Positions 27,303-37,100 of a DNA stretch of 64,000 nt are shown piece by piece. Each line of letters starts with the position of its first letter. Position 1 is the stretch's first letter. The position numbers and the translations under genes were made by a program. Below the pieces are notes generated by a model, which did no database searches, was not told the DNA's origin, and saw only the letters and a list, made by a program, of their open reading frames with translations. The stretch is from Moraxella caviae (GTDB lineage: Bacteria; Pseudomonadota; Gammaproteobacteria; Pseudomonadales; Moraxellaceae): NCBI RefSeq assembly GCF_002014985.1, contig NZ_MUXU01000034.1:62001-126000 (forward strand). Direction: 5' to 3'.

Positions 27303-29666
27303 TTAATCCAAAAGCAGCTTTGCGCCTGCTAAAATCGGCTGACCATCGTCCACAATAAAACCTTGCTGCCATAAACTCATCGCCACAGGACTGTTAGTCA
27401 GCTGGCTTTGCACGTCCATCATCACCTGCGCACGGCGCGCAAGTTGGCGCTGCTTTGGCGTATCGTCCACATTTTGCAAAAGCGGCAAGTCATCACTCAG
27501 GCGCATATTGGTAAATTGTTCGGTGATTTTTTGCTTAAAAGTCGCAAAACTTGCGTGAACCTGCGCATTATGCTCGCCCACATACAGCGTACTGTCGCCT
27601 TCAATCTCGCCCACCATCTGACTTGCCGACAGTAGCGCCAGTTCATCATTGCTCAAAACCCCTGCTTGGCGCGCGCCAGACAGCCAATAATCCCACTTAT
27701 CCTGCGTCCAATCGCCTGACAGCTCAGCGGGCGGCGCTTTTAGTCGTTCGCGCATTTGTGCCTTGGAATAAACGGTAGGCAAGTTGTGCGTCTGCTCGTC
27801 TTGGGTTTGTGTATAAGTTGGTTCGTTGATTCGTTCGTTGGCTGGTTCGCTATTTAGCTCGTTGCTTGGTGCGCTCGTTGATGCGTGATTAAACTCGCCA
27901 TCAATCGTTGGCTCACTGCTTGATAAATTTGCCGTATTAAAATCACCGTTTGGCAAAGCTTTATCTGACTGCGTTTCGCCTAGCAAAGCTTCATCATCAG
28001 CGTTCACTTTCGATAAATCATCACTCACCACTGGCAAATTTTCATCATTCACCGACAGCTTATCAACTGCGTGCGCCGTGTGTGAATACAAAGCGTCATC
28101 ACTTGGCGAATGCTTCAACTCGTTATGCTCAGTTTGCAAGGTTTGCCCTGCCGTATCATCGGCAAGATTGGCGTTGTTATCGGCTGGCGTGTGCGTTAAG
28201 TTGGCGTGCGTCAGATTATCCGTATTTTCAAGTTCATCGCTCTCATCGCTGGGCGGTAAATTGTCAAGTTGGGAGTTGTCAGCTAGCGGTTGATTAGCTG
28301 GCGGATTATCAGTTTGCGCATAATCAGTTGGCAAATCATCAGCTTGCAAATCGTCAGTTGGCAAATGATTGGCTGGCAAATCATTTAAATGCAGCTCATC
28401 GGACAGCAACTCATCAGCATTTGCCAAATCCACACCATCAGAATTGATAGAATTTTCCGCTGGTGCAATCTGCAGTGAAGTGTCAGCCGCTAAATTGTCT
28501 GCAGGCGTATCATTAGGCGGATTTGACGGATTGGGCGCTGCATTGGCAATCTTATCAGCAGGCGCAACACCCACCGCCAAAGGACGAAACGCCAGCAGAC
28601 GCAAAATCCCCATTTCCAGCGCCTGCATGGGCGTGGTCGCAAGGCGCACACCATCACGCGCTCTGATGGCGATGTCATAATACAGCTGCAGCACGTCAGC
28701 AGGAATGCTCGCCGCCAGCTCATAAAACGCCTGCTTTTGCGCATCGTTCATATCAAGCGGCACATCAGGCAAAACTTGCACCAACGCCATCTGGTGTAGA
28801 CTGTCCACCAAACGATCAAAAATCGCGCTGGCGTCCACCATCTGTGTACGCAGCCGTGCAATGTGCGCCGCCACTTGCGTGCGTCTGTCGGCAAAAATAT
28901 CACCAATCAACGCCAGCACATCAAGACTATCCACCAAGCCCAGCATATTTGCCACAGTGTCATCTTGGAGCGCGCCGCCACCAAAGGCGATGGCTTGGTC
29001 GGTCAAAGACAGCGCATCACGCACCGAACCTTTAGCGGACTGCGCCAGCTGCCAAAGCGCGCCATCGCTAAATGCGATGTTTTCAGCGGTCAAAATCTTT
29101 TGCAAATGCTCATGCAACAGACTTTGCGACAAAGGACGCAGTACAAACTGCAAACAGCGCGAAATGATGGTGATGGGCAGTTTTTGTGGGTCGGTGGTTG
29201 CTAGGATAAACTTAACGTGCGCTGGCGGCTCTTCCAAGGTTTTTAACAGCGCATTAAACGAGTGCGTAGACAGCATATGCACTTCGTCAATCAAATACAC
29301 CTTGTAGCGTCCTTGCGTGGGTGCGTACGGCACGTTTTCCAGCAAATCTCTGGTGTCTTCCACCTTGGTGCGACTTGCCGCATCAATCTCAATCAAATCA
29401 ATAAAACGCCCTTCATCAATGCTCACGCACGAATCGCACACACCACAAGGCTTGCTGGTGATACCTGTGTCGCAATTTAGACATTTTGCCAAAATCCGCG
29501 CGATTGTCGTCTTGCCCACGCCGCGCGTGCCTGTAAACAAATAAGCGTGGTGCAAGCGGTTGGTGTCAATCGCATTGGCAAGTGCCGCCGAAACGTGCGT
29601 CTGCCCAAGCAGCTGGGCAAAGTTTTTTGGGCGGTATTTGCGAGCAAGTACTTGATATTGAGACAT
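27303..29666 (-). CDS. dnaX: DNA polymerase III subunits gamma/tau
   Basis: A 787-aa clamp-loader ATPase of the replisome. The N-terminal AAA+ domain begins MSQYQVLARKYRPKNFAQLL, with Walker A GTRGVGKT at 46-53, a four-Cys zinc site (CLNCDTG...PCGVCDSC), Walker B LIDEVHML and the TLEEPPAHVKF sensor region. Between about 366 and 628 lies an enlarged, acidic, Asp/Asn/Pro-rich linker with short degenerate repeats (DDLPTD, ANHLPTD, ADDLPTD). The C-terminal part (WDYWLSGARQAGVLSNDELA) resembles the tau polymerase-binding region. I see no A-AAA-AAG slippery heptamer in the gene, so gamma production by the E. coli mechanism is not indicated. ybaB and recR, the usual neighbours, are missing. Confidence 0.95.
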   Translation of the reverse strand: MSQYQVLARKYRPKNFAQLLGQTHVSAALANAIDTNRLHHAYLFTGTRGVGKTTIARILAKCLNCDTGITSKPCGVCDSCVSIDEGRFIDLIEIDAASRTKVEDTRDLLENVPYAPTQGRYKVYLIDEVHMLSTHSFNALLKTLEEPPAHVKFILATTDPQKLPITIISRCLQFVLRPLSQSLLHEHLQKILTAENIAFSDGALWQLAQSAKGSVRDALSLTDQAIAFGGGALQDDTVANMLGLVDSLDVLALIGDIFADRRTQVAAHIARLRTQMVDASAIFDRLVDSLHQMALVQVLPDVPLDMNDAQKQAFYELAASIPADVLQLYYDIAIRARDGVRLATTPMQALEMGILRLLAFRPLAVGVAPADKIANAAPNPSNPPNDTPADNLAADTSLQIAPAENSINSDGVDLANADELLSDELHLNDLPANHLPTDDLQADDLPTDYAQTDNPPANQPLADNSQLDNLPPSDESDELENTDNLTHANLTHTPADNNANLADDTAGQTLQTEHNELKHSPSDDALYSHTAHAVDKLSVNDENLPVVSDDLSKVNADDEALLGETQSDKALPNGDFNTANLSSSEPTIDGEFNHASTSAPSNELNSEPANERINEPTYTQTQDEQTHNLPTVYSKAQMRERLKAPPAELSGDWTQDKWDYWLSGARQAGVLSNDELALLSASQMVGEIEGDSTLYVGEHNAQVHASFATFKQKITEQFTNMRLSDDLPLLQNVDDTPKQRQLARRAQVMMDVQSQLTNSPVAMSLWQQGFIVDDGQPILAGAKLLLD

Positions 29667-29828
29667 AATTTCAATCTTTAAAGCGGTGTCGTCATTGGCT
29701 TTTGTGATAGCACTGGGAATTTTAATTTCACTTGCCAACACAAAAGAACAAAAAGGCTGAACCACACGCCAGCCCTTTTGCTAAATCCATTCAAGCCATC
29801 GCCACTACGGTCTGATGGCGCAAATAAA

Positions 29829-31334
29829 TCAGTCCTTACGGCGCATATGCGGGAACAAAATCACATCACGAATGGATGCGCTGTCCGACAGCAGCATGAC
29901 TAGGCGGTCAATGCCAATGCCTGTGCCAGCGGTTGGCGGCAAGCCATATTCCAACGCTTCAATGAAGTCTGCGTCAAAGTGCATGGCCTCGTCATCGCCT
30001 GCGTCTTTTTCGGCAACTTGCTGGCGAAAACGCTCGGCTTGGTCAATCGGATCATTCAGCTCACTAAAGCCGTTTGCCATCTCACGTCCGCCAATGAACA
30101 GCTCAAAGCGGTCAGTGATTTCTGGATTTTCATCATTGCGGCGTGCCAGCGGTGAAGTTTCTGCTGGGTATTCGGTGATGAAAGTTGGCTGGCGCAATTT
30201 ATGCTCGGCAGTTTCTTCAAAAATGATGGTTTGCAATTTGCCCACACCAAAAATATCTTTAACTTCCTGATGCAGCACATTTTTGACATAATCCGCCAAA
30301 TAATCACGGTCGGCAATCTTCGCCATATCAAAGTTTTCAGCGTACATTTCAATGGCTTTGGTCATCGGCACGCGGGCAAACGGCGCTTTTAGGCTGATGC
30401 TTTCGCCTTGATAGCTCAGCTCAGTTGTACCAAGAATGTCCGTGGCAAGCTCATTAAACAGACGCTCGGTCAAGTCCATCAAGTCTTTATAATCGGCATA
30501 CGCTTGATAAAACTCAATCATGGTAAATTCTGGGTTGTGGCGTGCTGACACCCCTTCATTACGGAAGCTGCGGTTAATCTCAAACACACGCTCAAAACCG
30601 CCCACCACCAAGCGTTTTAGATACAATTCAGGCGCAATACGCAAATACAGCTCCATATCCAGCGCGTTGTGGTGCGTGATGAACGGACGTGCCACCGCAC
30701 CGCCCGGAATTGGGTGCATCATCGGCGTTTCCACTTCCATAAAACGCTCATTCAGCATGAACTTGCGAATGCCTGCAATCACTTGGCTGCGAATGGTGAA
30801 CGTGCGGCGCGACTCTTCGTTCATGATCAAATCCACATGGCGATTACGATAGCGCGCTTCAGTGTCGGCAAGTCCATGGAATTTGTCAGGCAATGGACGC
30901 AAAGACTTCGTCAAAAGCTCAAAGTCTTCAATGTGCACATACAAATCACCCTTGCCACTGCGTCCGATGTAGCCATTTACCGCCACGATGTCGCCAAGAT
31001 CCAGCGATTTGATGGTGTCTAGCGTCTCGCTCGGCAAGTTTTTACGATCCACATACAGCTGAATGCGCCCTGTCATGTCTTGAATGACGATGAACGAACC
31101 ACGGTTTAGCATGACACGACCAGCCACGCTCACTTGCACTTTTTCACCCGCTTCAATCTCAGCTTTGCTTTGATTTTCAAAGGTTTTTTGCAAATCGCCA
31201 CAATAATTTTTTGGGCGGAACGTATTTGGGTACGGGTTTTTGCCGCTGTCTTTGATGGCTTGCAGCTTTTCTAGTCGCTGCGTGATGAGCTGGTTTTCGT
31301 CTTGAGCAGTTTGTGCTTGGGTTTGGTCGGTCAT
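29829..31334 (-). CDS. lysS: Lysyl-tRNA synthetase (class II)
   Basis: A 501-aa class II synthetase that charges tRNA-Lys. The OB-fold anticodon domain ([20 protein letters not shown]) is followed by the catalytic core, with motif 2 around [20 protein letters not shown] and motif 3 [20 protein letters not shown] near the end, both typical of LysS. The start is ATG 31334 with GAGAA upstream; an upstream in-frame TTG is not favoured. The gene is about 100 nt downstream of prfA on the same strand and may share its transcript. Confidence 0.97.
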   Translation of the reverse strand: MTDQTQAQTAQDENQLITQRLEKLQAIKDSGKNPYPNTFRPKNYCGDLQKTFENQSKAEIEAGEKVQVSVAGRVMLNRGSFIVIQDMTGRIQLYVDRKNLPSETLDTIKSLDLGDIVAVNGYIGRSGKGDLYVHIEDFELLTKSLRPLPDKFHGLADTEARYRNRHVDLIMNEESRRTFTIRSQVIAGIRKFMLNERFMEVETPMMHPIPGGAVARPFITHHNALDMELYLRIAPELYLKRLVVGGFERVFEINRSFRNEGVSARHNPEFTMIEFYQAYADYKDLMDLTERLFNELATDILGTTELSYQGESISLKAPFARVPMTKAIEMYAENFDMAKIADRDYLADYVKNVLHQEVKDIFGVGKLQTIIFEETAEHKLRQPTFITEYPAETSPLARRNDENPEITDRFELFIGGREMANGFSELNDPIDQAERFRQQVAEKDAGDDEAMHFDADFIEALEYGLPPTAGTGIGIDRLVMLLSDSASIRDVILFPHMRRKD

Positions 31335-31437
31335 AAGAGTTCTCAATGTTTTGCTGTTTTGTTTACTGTTTTGATACGATTTAATTTAAATACTAAAATT
31401 TAACGCCAAAATCTGCTGCTAAATCTTGCGCCATCAA

Positions 31438-32514
31438 TCATTCTGCGCTGCTTGCCATCAAATCCGCTTGATGTTCACGCAAAAGACTGTCTAATAGCTC
31501 GGTCAAATCGCCTTCCATAATCGCATCTAGCTTGTACAAAGTCAAGTTGATACGATGGTCGGTCATGCGCCCTTGTGGGAAATTATAAGTGCGAATGCGC
31601 TCACTGCGATCGCCACTACCCACCAAATTACGGCGCATATCGCTGGTGGCGCTGATTTGCGCTTCTACTTTTGCCTGCTGAATGCGTGCAACCAGCATTT
31701 TCATGGCTTTTTCGCGGTTGGCGTGCTGACTGCGCTCTTGCTGACATTCGGCAACCACGCCCGTAGGAATGTGAGTGATGCGCACCGCTGAATCTGTGGT
31801 ATTGACGTGCTGCCCGCCTGCACCGCTTGAGCGGTAAGTGTCAATGCGCAAATCGGCAGGGTTAATCTCCACCGTATCGTCAATTTCCACTTCTGGCATG
31901 ACCGCCACCGTACACGCAGACGTATGCACACGCCCTTGCGACTCGGTGGCTGGCACACGCTGCACTCGGTGCGCACCGCTTTCAAATTTTAGTCTGCCAT
32001 ACACATCTGTACCCGACACACGGCTGATGATTTCTTTGTAGCCGCCATGCTCGCCTTCGCTGGCAGACAGCACTTCCACTTGCCAGCCTTGAGATTGGGC
32101 GTATTTTTGGTACATACGGAACAAATCACCGCTAAAAATCGCCGCTTCATCGCCACCTGTGCCAGCTCGAATTTCCAAAAAGGCTGGTACTTTATCGTTC
32201 GGGTCTTTTGGCAGCATGAGTACGTTTAGCGTCTCACCAAGCTCATCAATTTTCGCCTTTGCCGCTTCAATCTCTTCTGCCGCCATCTCTTTCATGTCAG
32301 GGTCGGATAGCAGCTCTTCGGCAGTTGCCAAATCTTCTTCGGCTTGTAAAAATGCCTGCCAAGCGCTCACCACTTCCGACAAATCACGATGCTCCACCGA
32401 CAAAGCACGAAACGCCTTATTATCGGCAATCGTATCAGGGTCAGAAAGCAAGGCGGTTACTTCTTCAAAGCGATCCACCATTTGATCAAGGCGAGTGCGT
32501 AGGCTGTCTTTCAT
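31438..32514 (-). CDS. prfA: Peptide chain release factor 1
   Basis: A 358-aa factor that ends translation at UAA and UAG. The peptidyl-tRNA hydrolysis motif GGQ is in [20 protein letters not shown]. The N-terminal coiled segment begins [19 protein letters not shown]. The anticodon-like tripeptide region is not a clear P-A-T by eye because I did not align it, but the [15 protein letters not shown] block identifies RF1 rather than RF2. prmC, which methylates the GGQ Gln, is not adjacent as it often is. ATG 32514 fits the family N terminus; the longer frame begins with atypical residues. Confidence 0.95.
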   Translation of the reverse strand: MKDSLRTRLDQMVDRFEEVTALLSDPDTIADNKAFRALSVEHRDLSEVVSAWQAFLQAEEDLATAEELLSDPDMKEMAAEEIEAAKAKIDELGETLNVLMLPKDPNDKVPAFLEIRAGTGGDEAAIFSGDLFRMYQKYAQSQGWQVEVLSASEGEHGGYKEIISRVSGTDVYGRLKFESGAHRVQRVPATESQGRVHTSACTVAVMPEVEIDDTVEINPADLRIDTYRSSGAGGQHVNTTDSAVRITHIPTGVVAECQQERSQHANREKAMKMLVARIQQAKVEAQISATSDMRRNLVGSGDRSERIRTYNFPQGRMTDHRINLTLYKLDAIMEGDLTELLDSLLREHQADLMASSAE

Positions 32515-32593
32515 AGTAAGGCTTAGCGTAGTCTGATTATCTAAAAACACTCTATTATAGCAAAATTTTTACTAAAATGTGAAACCTGCGTAG

Positions 32594-32674
32594 GATTTTT
32601 TAGTAAAACCGATTTTTGTTAAAACCGTCTTTTATTAAAACCAGTTTTTGGCAAAATGACTTTTTATTAAAAAA
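32594..32674. repeat. Five degenerate 16-17 bp tandem units upstream of prfA
   Basis: Units start at 32594, 32611, 32627, 32643 and 32659. Each follows the pattern G/A-x-TTTTT-x3-AAAACC (for example GATTTTTGTTAAAACC and GTCTTTTATTAAAACC). Period 16 or 17. The block lies 80-160 bp upstream of the prfA start codon and just downstream of the FabH-like gene's terminator. Confidence 0.75.
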
Positions 32675-32676
32675 CA

Positions 32677-32706
32677 AAAACCAAACCCCAATAAGGATTT
32701 GGTTTT
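32677..32706 (-). terminator. Terminator of the FabH-like gene
   Basis: AAAACCAAA-CC (from 32677) pairs with GG-A-TTTGGTTTT (to 32706). On the minus strand it runs into GTTTTTTAATAAA. Confidence 0.75.
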
Positions 32707-32744
32707 GAGTTTGTCAGCAGTTTTGTCAAAGCAGTTTTGTCAAA

Positions 32745-33890
32745 TCATACTTTTTTGACAATCACTGAGCCAATGGAATAACCTGCGCCAAATGAGCAAA
32801 TCACCGCCAAATCGCCAGATTCAATGCCGTCTTGTTTTAAGTGAAAAGCGATGATTGGGCTGGCTGAGCTGGTGTTGCCAAACTCATCAATCACAATCGG
32901 CGCGATGGATTTGTCCGCGTCTTTGCCCATCACCGTGCGCAAAATCAAATCAATCATGTTAATGTTGGCTTGGTGTAACCACAGTTTTTTGACGTTTTTA
33001 GTGTCAATGTTATTTTCTGCCAAATGCGTGCTGATGATTTCAGACACTTTCGGGCAAACTTCACGGAATACTTTGCGCCCTTCTTGTAAGAACAGCTTGT
33101 CAGTTACTGGCTCTTGCAAGTCTGGATACATACCAGAATTTGCCGCCAAAAACTCACTGCGATCCATAAAGCCAAACTCATTTTTGATATTGGTGCTAAA
33201 TTGCGTCCACAGCTTGCTGTCTAGGATTTCATAGCCTTTTGGCGTGTCCAGCTCTTCAATGATGGTCGCTGTTGCCACATCACCAAAGATGAAATGGCTG
33301 TCTCGGTTGCGCCAGTTTAGGTGCGCTGAGGTGATTTCTACGTTCACCACAGCAATGCGCTTGCCAAGTCCTGCCTTAATGCTGCCCACCGCGCCTGCAA
33401 TGCCGAAAGTCGCCGCACTGCACGCCACGTTTGTGTCATAAGCAAAGCCGTGCGTCATGCCGATGGCGTGCTGAATTTCAATGGCGATGGCAGGATACAC
33501 ACGCTGAAAATTTGAACACGCACAAATAATGCCGTCCAAATCGTCCGCTTTTAGCCCTGCATTATCCAGCGTCTTTTGTAATGCGTCCACGCCCATCTCT
33601 GCCATGATAGACAGCTCTTCGCCCAATTTACGCGCAGGGAAAATTGGCGCCATGATTTTTGGGTCTAAAATACCTTTTTTATCAATCACATAGCGTGATT
33701 TAATGCCTGACGCTTTTTCAATAAATTCTGCACTAGAATGTTGCAGCGCAACCTTCTCACCGCTTTCAATGGCGGCGGCATTTTCGGCATTATAATTATC
33801 CACATAAGTATTAAAAGCAGCCACCAGCTCTTCGTTGGTGATTTTGTCTTTTGGGGTGTGTAGCCCTGTGGCGGTGATATAAATAGCCAT
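32745..33890 (-). CDS. Beta-ketoacyl-ACP synthase III-like protein (long FabH type)
   Basis: A 381-aa thiolase-fold condensing enzyme, about 60 residues longer than E. coli FabH. The catalytic triad is present: Cys157 in TNVACSAATFG, His306 in LWLHQANIN and Asn339 in EFGNTSSASP. The extra length lies mainly in the N-terminal part (residues 20-80, KITNEELVAAFNTYVDNYNA). Such long KAS III proteins can start fatty acid synthesis with acyl primers other than acetyl-CoA; primer and role here are not determinable. SD AGGACG precedes the ATG. It is monocistronic, with a candidate operator palindrome at 34022-34038. Confidence 0.85.
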   Translation of the reverse strand: MAIYITATGLHTPKDKITNEELVAAFNTYVDNYNAENAAAIESGEKVALQHSSAEFIEKASGIKSRYVIDKKGILDPKIMAPIFPARKLGEELSIMAEMGVDALQKTLDNAGLKADDLDGIICACSNFQRVYPAIAIEIQHAIGMTHGFAYDTNVACSAATFGIAGAVGSIKAGLGKRIAVVNVEITSAHLNWRNRDSHFIFGDVATATIIEELDTPKGYEILDSKLWTQFSTNIKNEFGFMDRSEFLAANSGMYPDLQEPVTDKLFLQEGRKVFREVCPKVSEIISTHLAENNIDTKNVKKLWLHQANINMIDLILRTVMGKDADKSIAPIVIDEFGNTSSASPIIAFHLKQDGIESGDLAVICSFGAGYSIGSVIVKKV

Positions 33891-34021
33891 AATTCGTCCT
33901 ATGTTGTCAGTTTGTGCAAATGTTCACGGCTTACTCGTCTCTTGCTTGATTAAGCCAAAGCCAAATCGCACAACTTTTTGCCAAATTCTTTTCAAAGTTT
34001 CTTTTCAAATCAAAGTTACTT

Positions 34022-34038
34022 TGTAAAATTTGTTTACA
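34022..34038. promoter_or_regulatory. Palindrome upstream of the FabH-like gene
   Basis: TGTAAA-N5-TTTACA, perfect arms, 132 nt upstream of the start codon. It has the size and symmetry of an operator for a dimeric repressor. A hairpin-like TGTGCT/AGCACA pair follows at 34041-34058. Confidence 0.45.
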
Positions 34039-34171
34039 TTTGTGCTTAGTTTAGCACATTTTTATCAAAAAGAAAGCAAAGTTTTGTATCGCTTGGGTTG
34101 CTTGTGGTTGCTTATCACGCACCGCACAAAAACGCCTGCACGCAGCGATTGCTGAGTGAAACTTTCTGCCG

Positions 34172-37100
34172 TCATCTGGTCATCAGCTGCGCCCACAGTT
34201 TTTCTAGGCGTTTTGGCGACACTGCCGCCAGCGTTTTCATCGGCTGGGCGAATAAATTGATACGATACTCTTCCACCAGCCAGCGATACTCGGCAAAGCG
34301 TGGGTCGTGCGCACGATTGGCAAGGCGCTCCATATGCTCATCAAGCAAATACACACCATCAAGATCGCCATCAAGGTTGTTCGGCAAACGCTCAAGGCGG
34401 ATTTTTAACGCTTGCAAATAACGTGGATACTGCTGCCACTGACTAAAATCCAGCCGATAAATAAAGTCCGCCAACGCCAAATCATCAAGCTGATCTTCTG
34501 CGTCATCAATACTCTCACCAAACACTTCTCGATCCAGCATCAAAAGCTGTCCACGCACCGTCTGCCATGTGGTGTAGATGTCTTTGAGCGTTTTTAGCAC
34601 GGTTTGCCCCACGCTTAAAAACTGCGCCACCACCACCTTTTGCGTATGCTCAAATTCATCACTCGTCAAAGGCAAAATTTCCAGCGTTTTGCTCATTTTG
34701 TCATCGCAAATCGCTGCGATGGCACTGCGGTCGTGATTGCCTTTTTCAAAGTTTGTGCCATCGGCATTTGCCCTATCAAAGTCCGCTTTGACAAAATTCA
34801 CGCCGTGTAAATCCAAAGTCGCTTGCAAAGTTGCGTCAATCACCAACGTTTTTAGCTGTTCTAAATCGCCAAGCGGTGCAAAGGCAAGTTTGAACGCCTT
34901 GTCAATCTGACTGGCAAGCTGCTTTTGTTTTGCGCCAAGTTTGCCTTTAATCAAGGTCAGCACGCCTTTTTTGTGGGTGTTGATGGCAGTTTTTAGGTCG
35001 GTGAATTGATGAATGGCAACTTTATGGCTGTTTTTTGCCTGATTGCCAGCGGATTTGCCTTGCGTGTCATCACTCGCCAACGCTGAAAATTCCTGCATCA
35101 CCACGCCTGCCGTGTGGCGACTGCGCACAAAACTAAAATACTCTGGAAAAGTGTCATGCACGCCTTCAGCCGCCGCCACGACCACGCCCGTTTCGCTTTT
35201 ATGGCGTGCTTGTAATTTTGCCAAATCACGCCCCTTATCAATCACGCGGTTTTTTTCGTCCAGCACGCACACCAAAGGCTGCAAGTATTTATCAATGCTC
35301 GCCACATTAAAATCGCTCGGATTTGCCTGCACACCAAGCTGCGCCAATGCCGCACACAGCTGGTCTAACAGCCCAAATGTACCGCTTTTATCCAGCTTAT
35401 CAAAAATCTTATCCGCCGTATCAGGAATCGGCACAATGTGGCGGCGAATGTCTTTTGGCAAGGATTTAAGTAGCTGCAAAACCAGCTCATCACGCCAGCC
35501 TGCAATCCCCCACAGCAAATCCACGCTGTCAAGCTGCGAAAGCGCCTTAATCGGCACACGCACGCTCACGCCGTCATCGTCAGAGCTTGGGTCAAACACA
35601 TAAGACAGCGGCAATTTTAGCGCACCAAGCTGCCAAAATTCAGGAAATTCCTTGCCTGCTTTGGCGTTTTCGTTCAGCACGTCTTCATCGCTAAAATACA
35701 GCAAGCCATCATCGCCAAGCTCGCCCAGCCAATCTTCAAACGCCTTGGCGGACGCAATATGACTTGGGATTTTCGCTTCGTAAAATTGGTACAGATTTTC
35801 TTCATCAACCAACAAATCTCGCCGCCGCAGCTTATCTTCAATCTTAATCGCTTCGGCAATTTTAGCGTGGTTGTGCGTCAAAAACGGCAACGGCTTAGGA
35901 TAATTATCCGCCACCAAACCATCACGGATAAAAATCTCACGACTTGCCGCAATGTCAATCTGCTCAAAGTTCACAGGCTGCTTATGCGTGATGACAAGCC
36001 CAAACAAGCTGATTTGCGCAAAAGCACGCACTCGCCCTGTTTTCTTTGACCAATGCGGCTCGTAATAATGATATTTTAGCAGCTCGCCTGCGCTTGCCAG
36101 CACCCATTCAGGCTCAATCTTGGCAAGGCAGCGCATATACACTTGCGATGTTTCCACCACTTCAAACGCCAAAAGCCACTCCACGCCTTTTTTGTGTAAA
36201 ATGGACGCAGGGAAAATGCGTGCTTTTTGACTTCTTGCCATCAAATATTCGCCCACTGTGTCGGTTTTATGCGCCACAAAAGACAAAAGCGCCGTCAAAA
36301 GCGCACGGTGAATGTTGGCATAATGCACCGCTTTTGGGTCGGCAATTTTCACGCTTGGGCTGATTTTGCGTGATTTGTCTTTGTTTTTTAGGCTTAGGCG
36401 TGTGTTTTTGGTTTGTGCATCTTTGTTTTGCGTAGTTTGTTCGGCAAGTTTTTCATCGCTTTGCTTGGCAATCACAAAGCCCAATTCTGCCATCATGCGG
36501 CTCAGTTGTTCGTGCGTTTTTTGCCATTCTTTGATACGCACAAAGCTCAAATAATGCTTTTTGGCGAAATTTTTTCGTGCATTGCCAGACAGCTTCTCGC
36601 CGCCGTGCATTTCGTGGGCGTTAAACAGCACGTCAAACAATTCCACATAGAACAAAAAGTCCGAATTTTCCTTACGGAATAAAGCGTGCTTTTGGTCGGC
36701 TTGCATTTGCTTGGCGGCAGGTCGTTCACGCACATCTTGCACCGCCAGCGCAGAGACAATGACAAGCATATCCGCTAAGCAATCAAACGTATCGCCTGCA
36801 ATCAGCATACGCGCCAAACGTGGATCAATCGGCATTCTTGCCATTTGCTTGCCAATGGTGGTAAGCGCGCTTGGCGTGAATTTGCGTTTTTTGGCGGCCG
36901 TTTTGGTCGGTTTATCGTTGATGGCGCCAAGCTCGTGCAGCAGCTTTTTACCATCGTTAATCAAGCGAAAATCAGGCGGCGTGATGAACTCAAAATCCGC
37001 CACATTGCCAAGCCCCAAATTTTCCATTTGCAAAATCACGCTTGCCAAATTGGTGCGTAAAATTTCAGGCTCGGTAAATTCTGGACGTGCCAAAAAATCT

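Noticed and set aside
27524..27545. Run of six T (six A on the coding strand) in dnaX as a frameshift site
   Set aside because: Read in frame (CAA AAA ATC) it is not an A-AAA-AAG heptamer and lies near the C terminus, so it would not yield a gamma-sized product.
28270..28420. Repeated CAAATCATC/CAGTTGGC-like units that could look like a CRISPR or satellite array
   Set aside because: They are in frame inside dnaX and encode the Asp/Asn-rich linker; the spacing and sequence are irregular and no cas genes are present.
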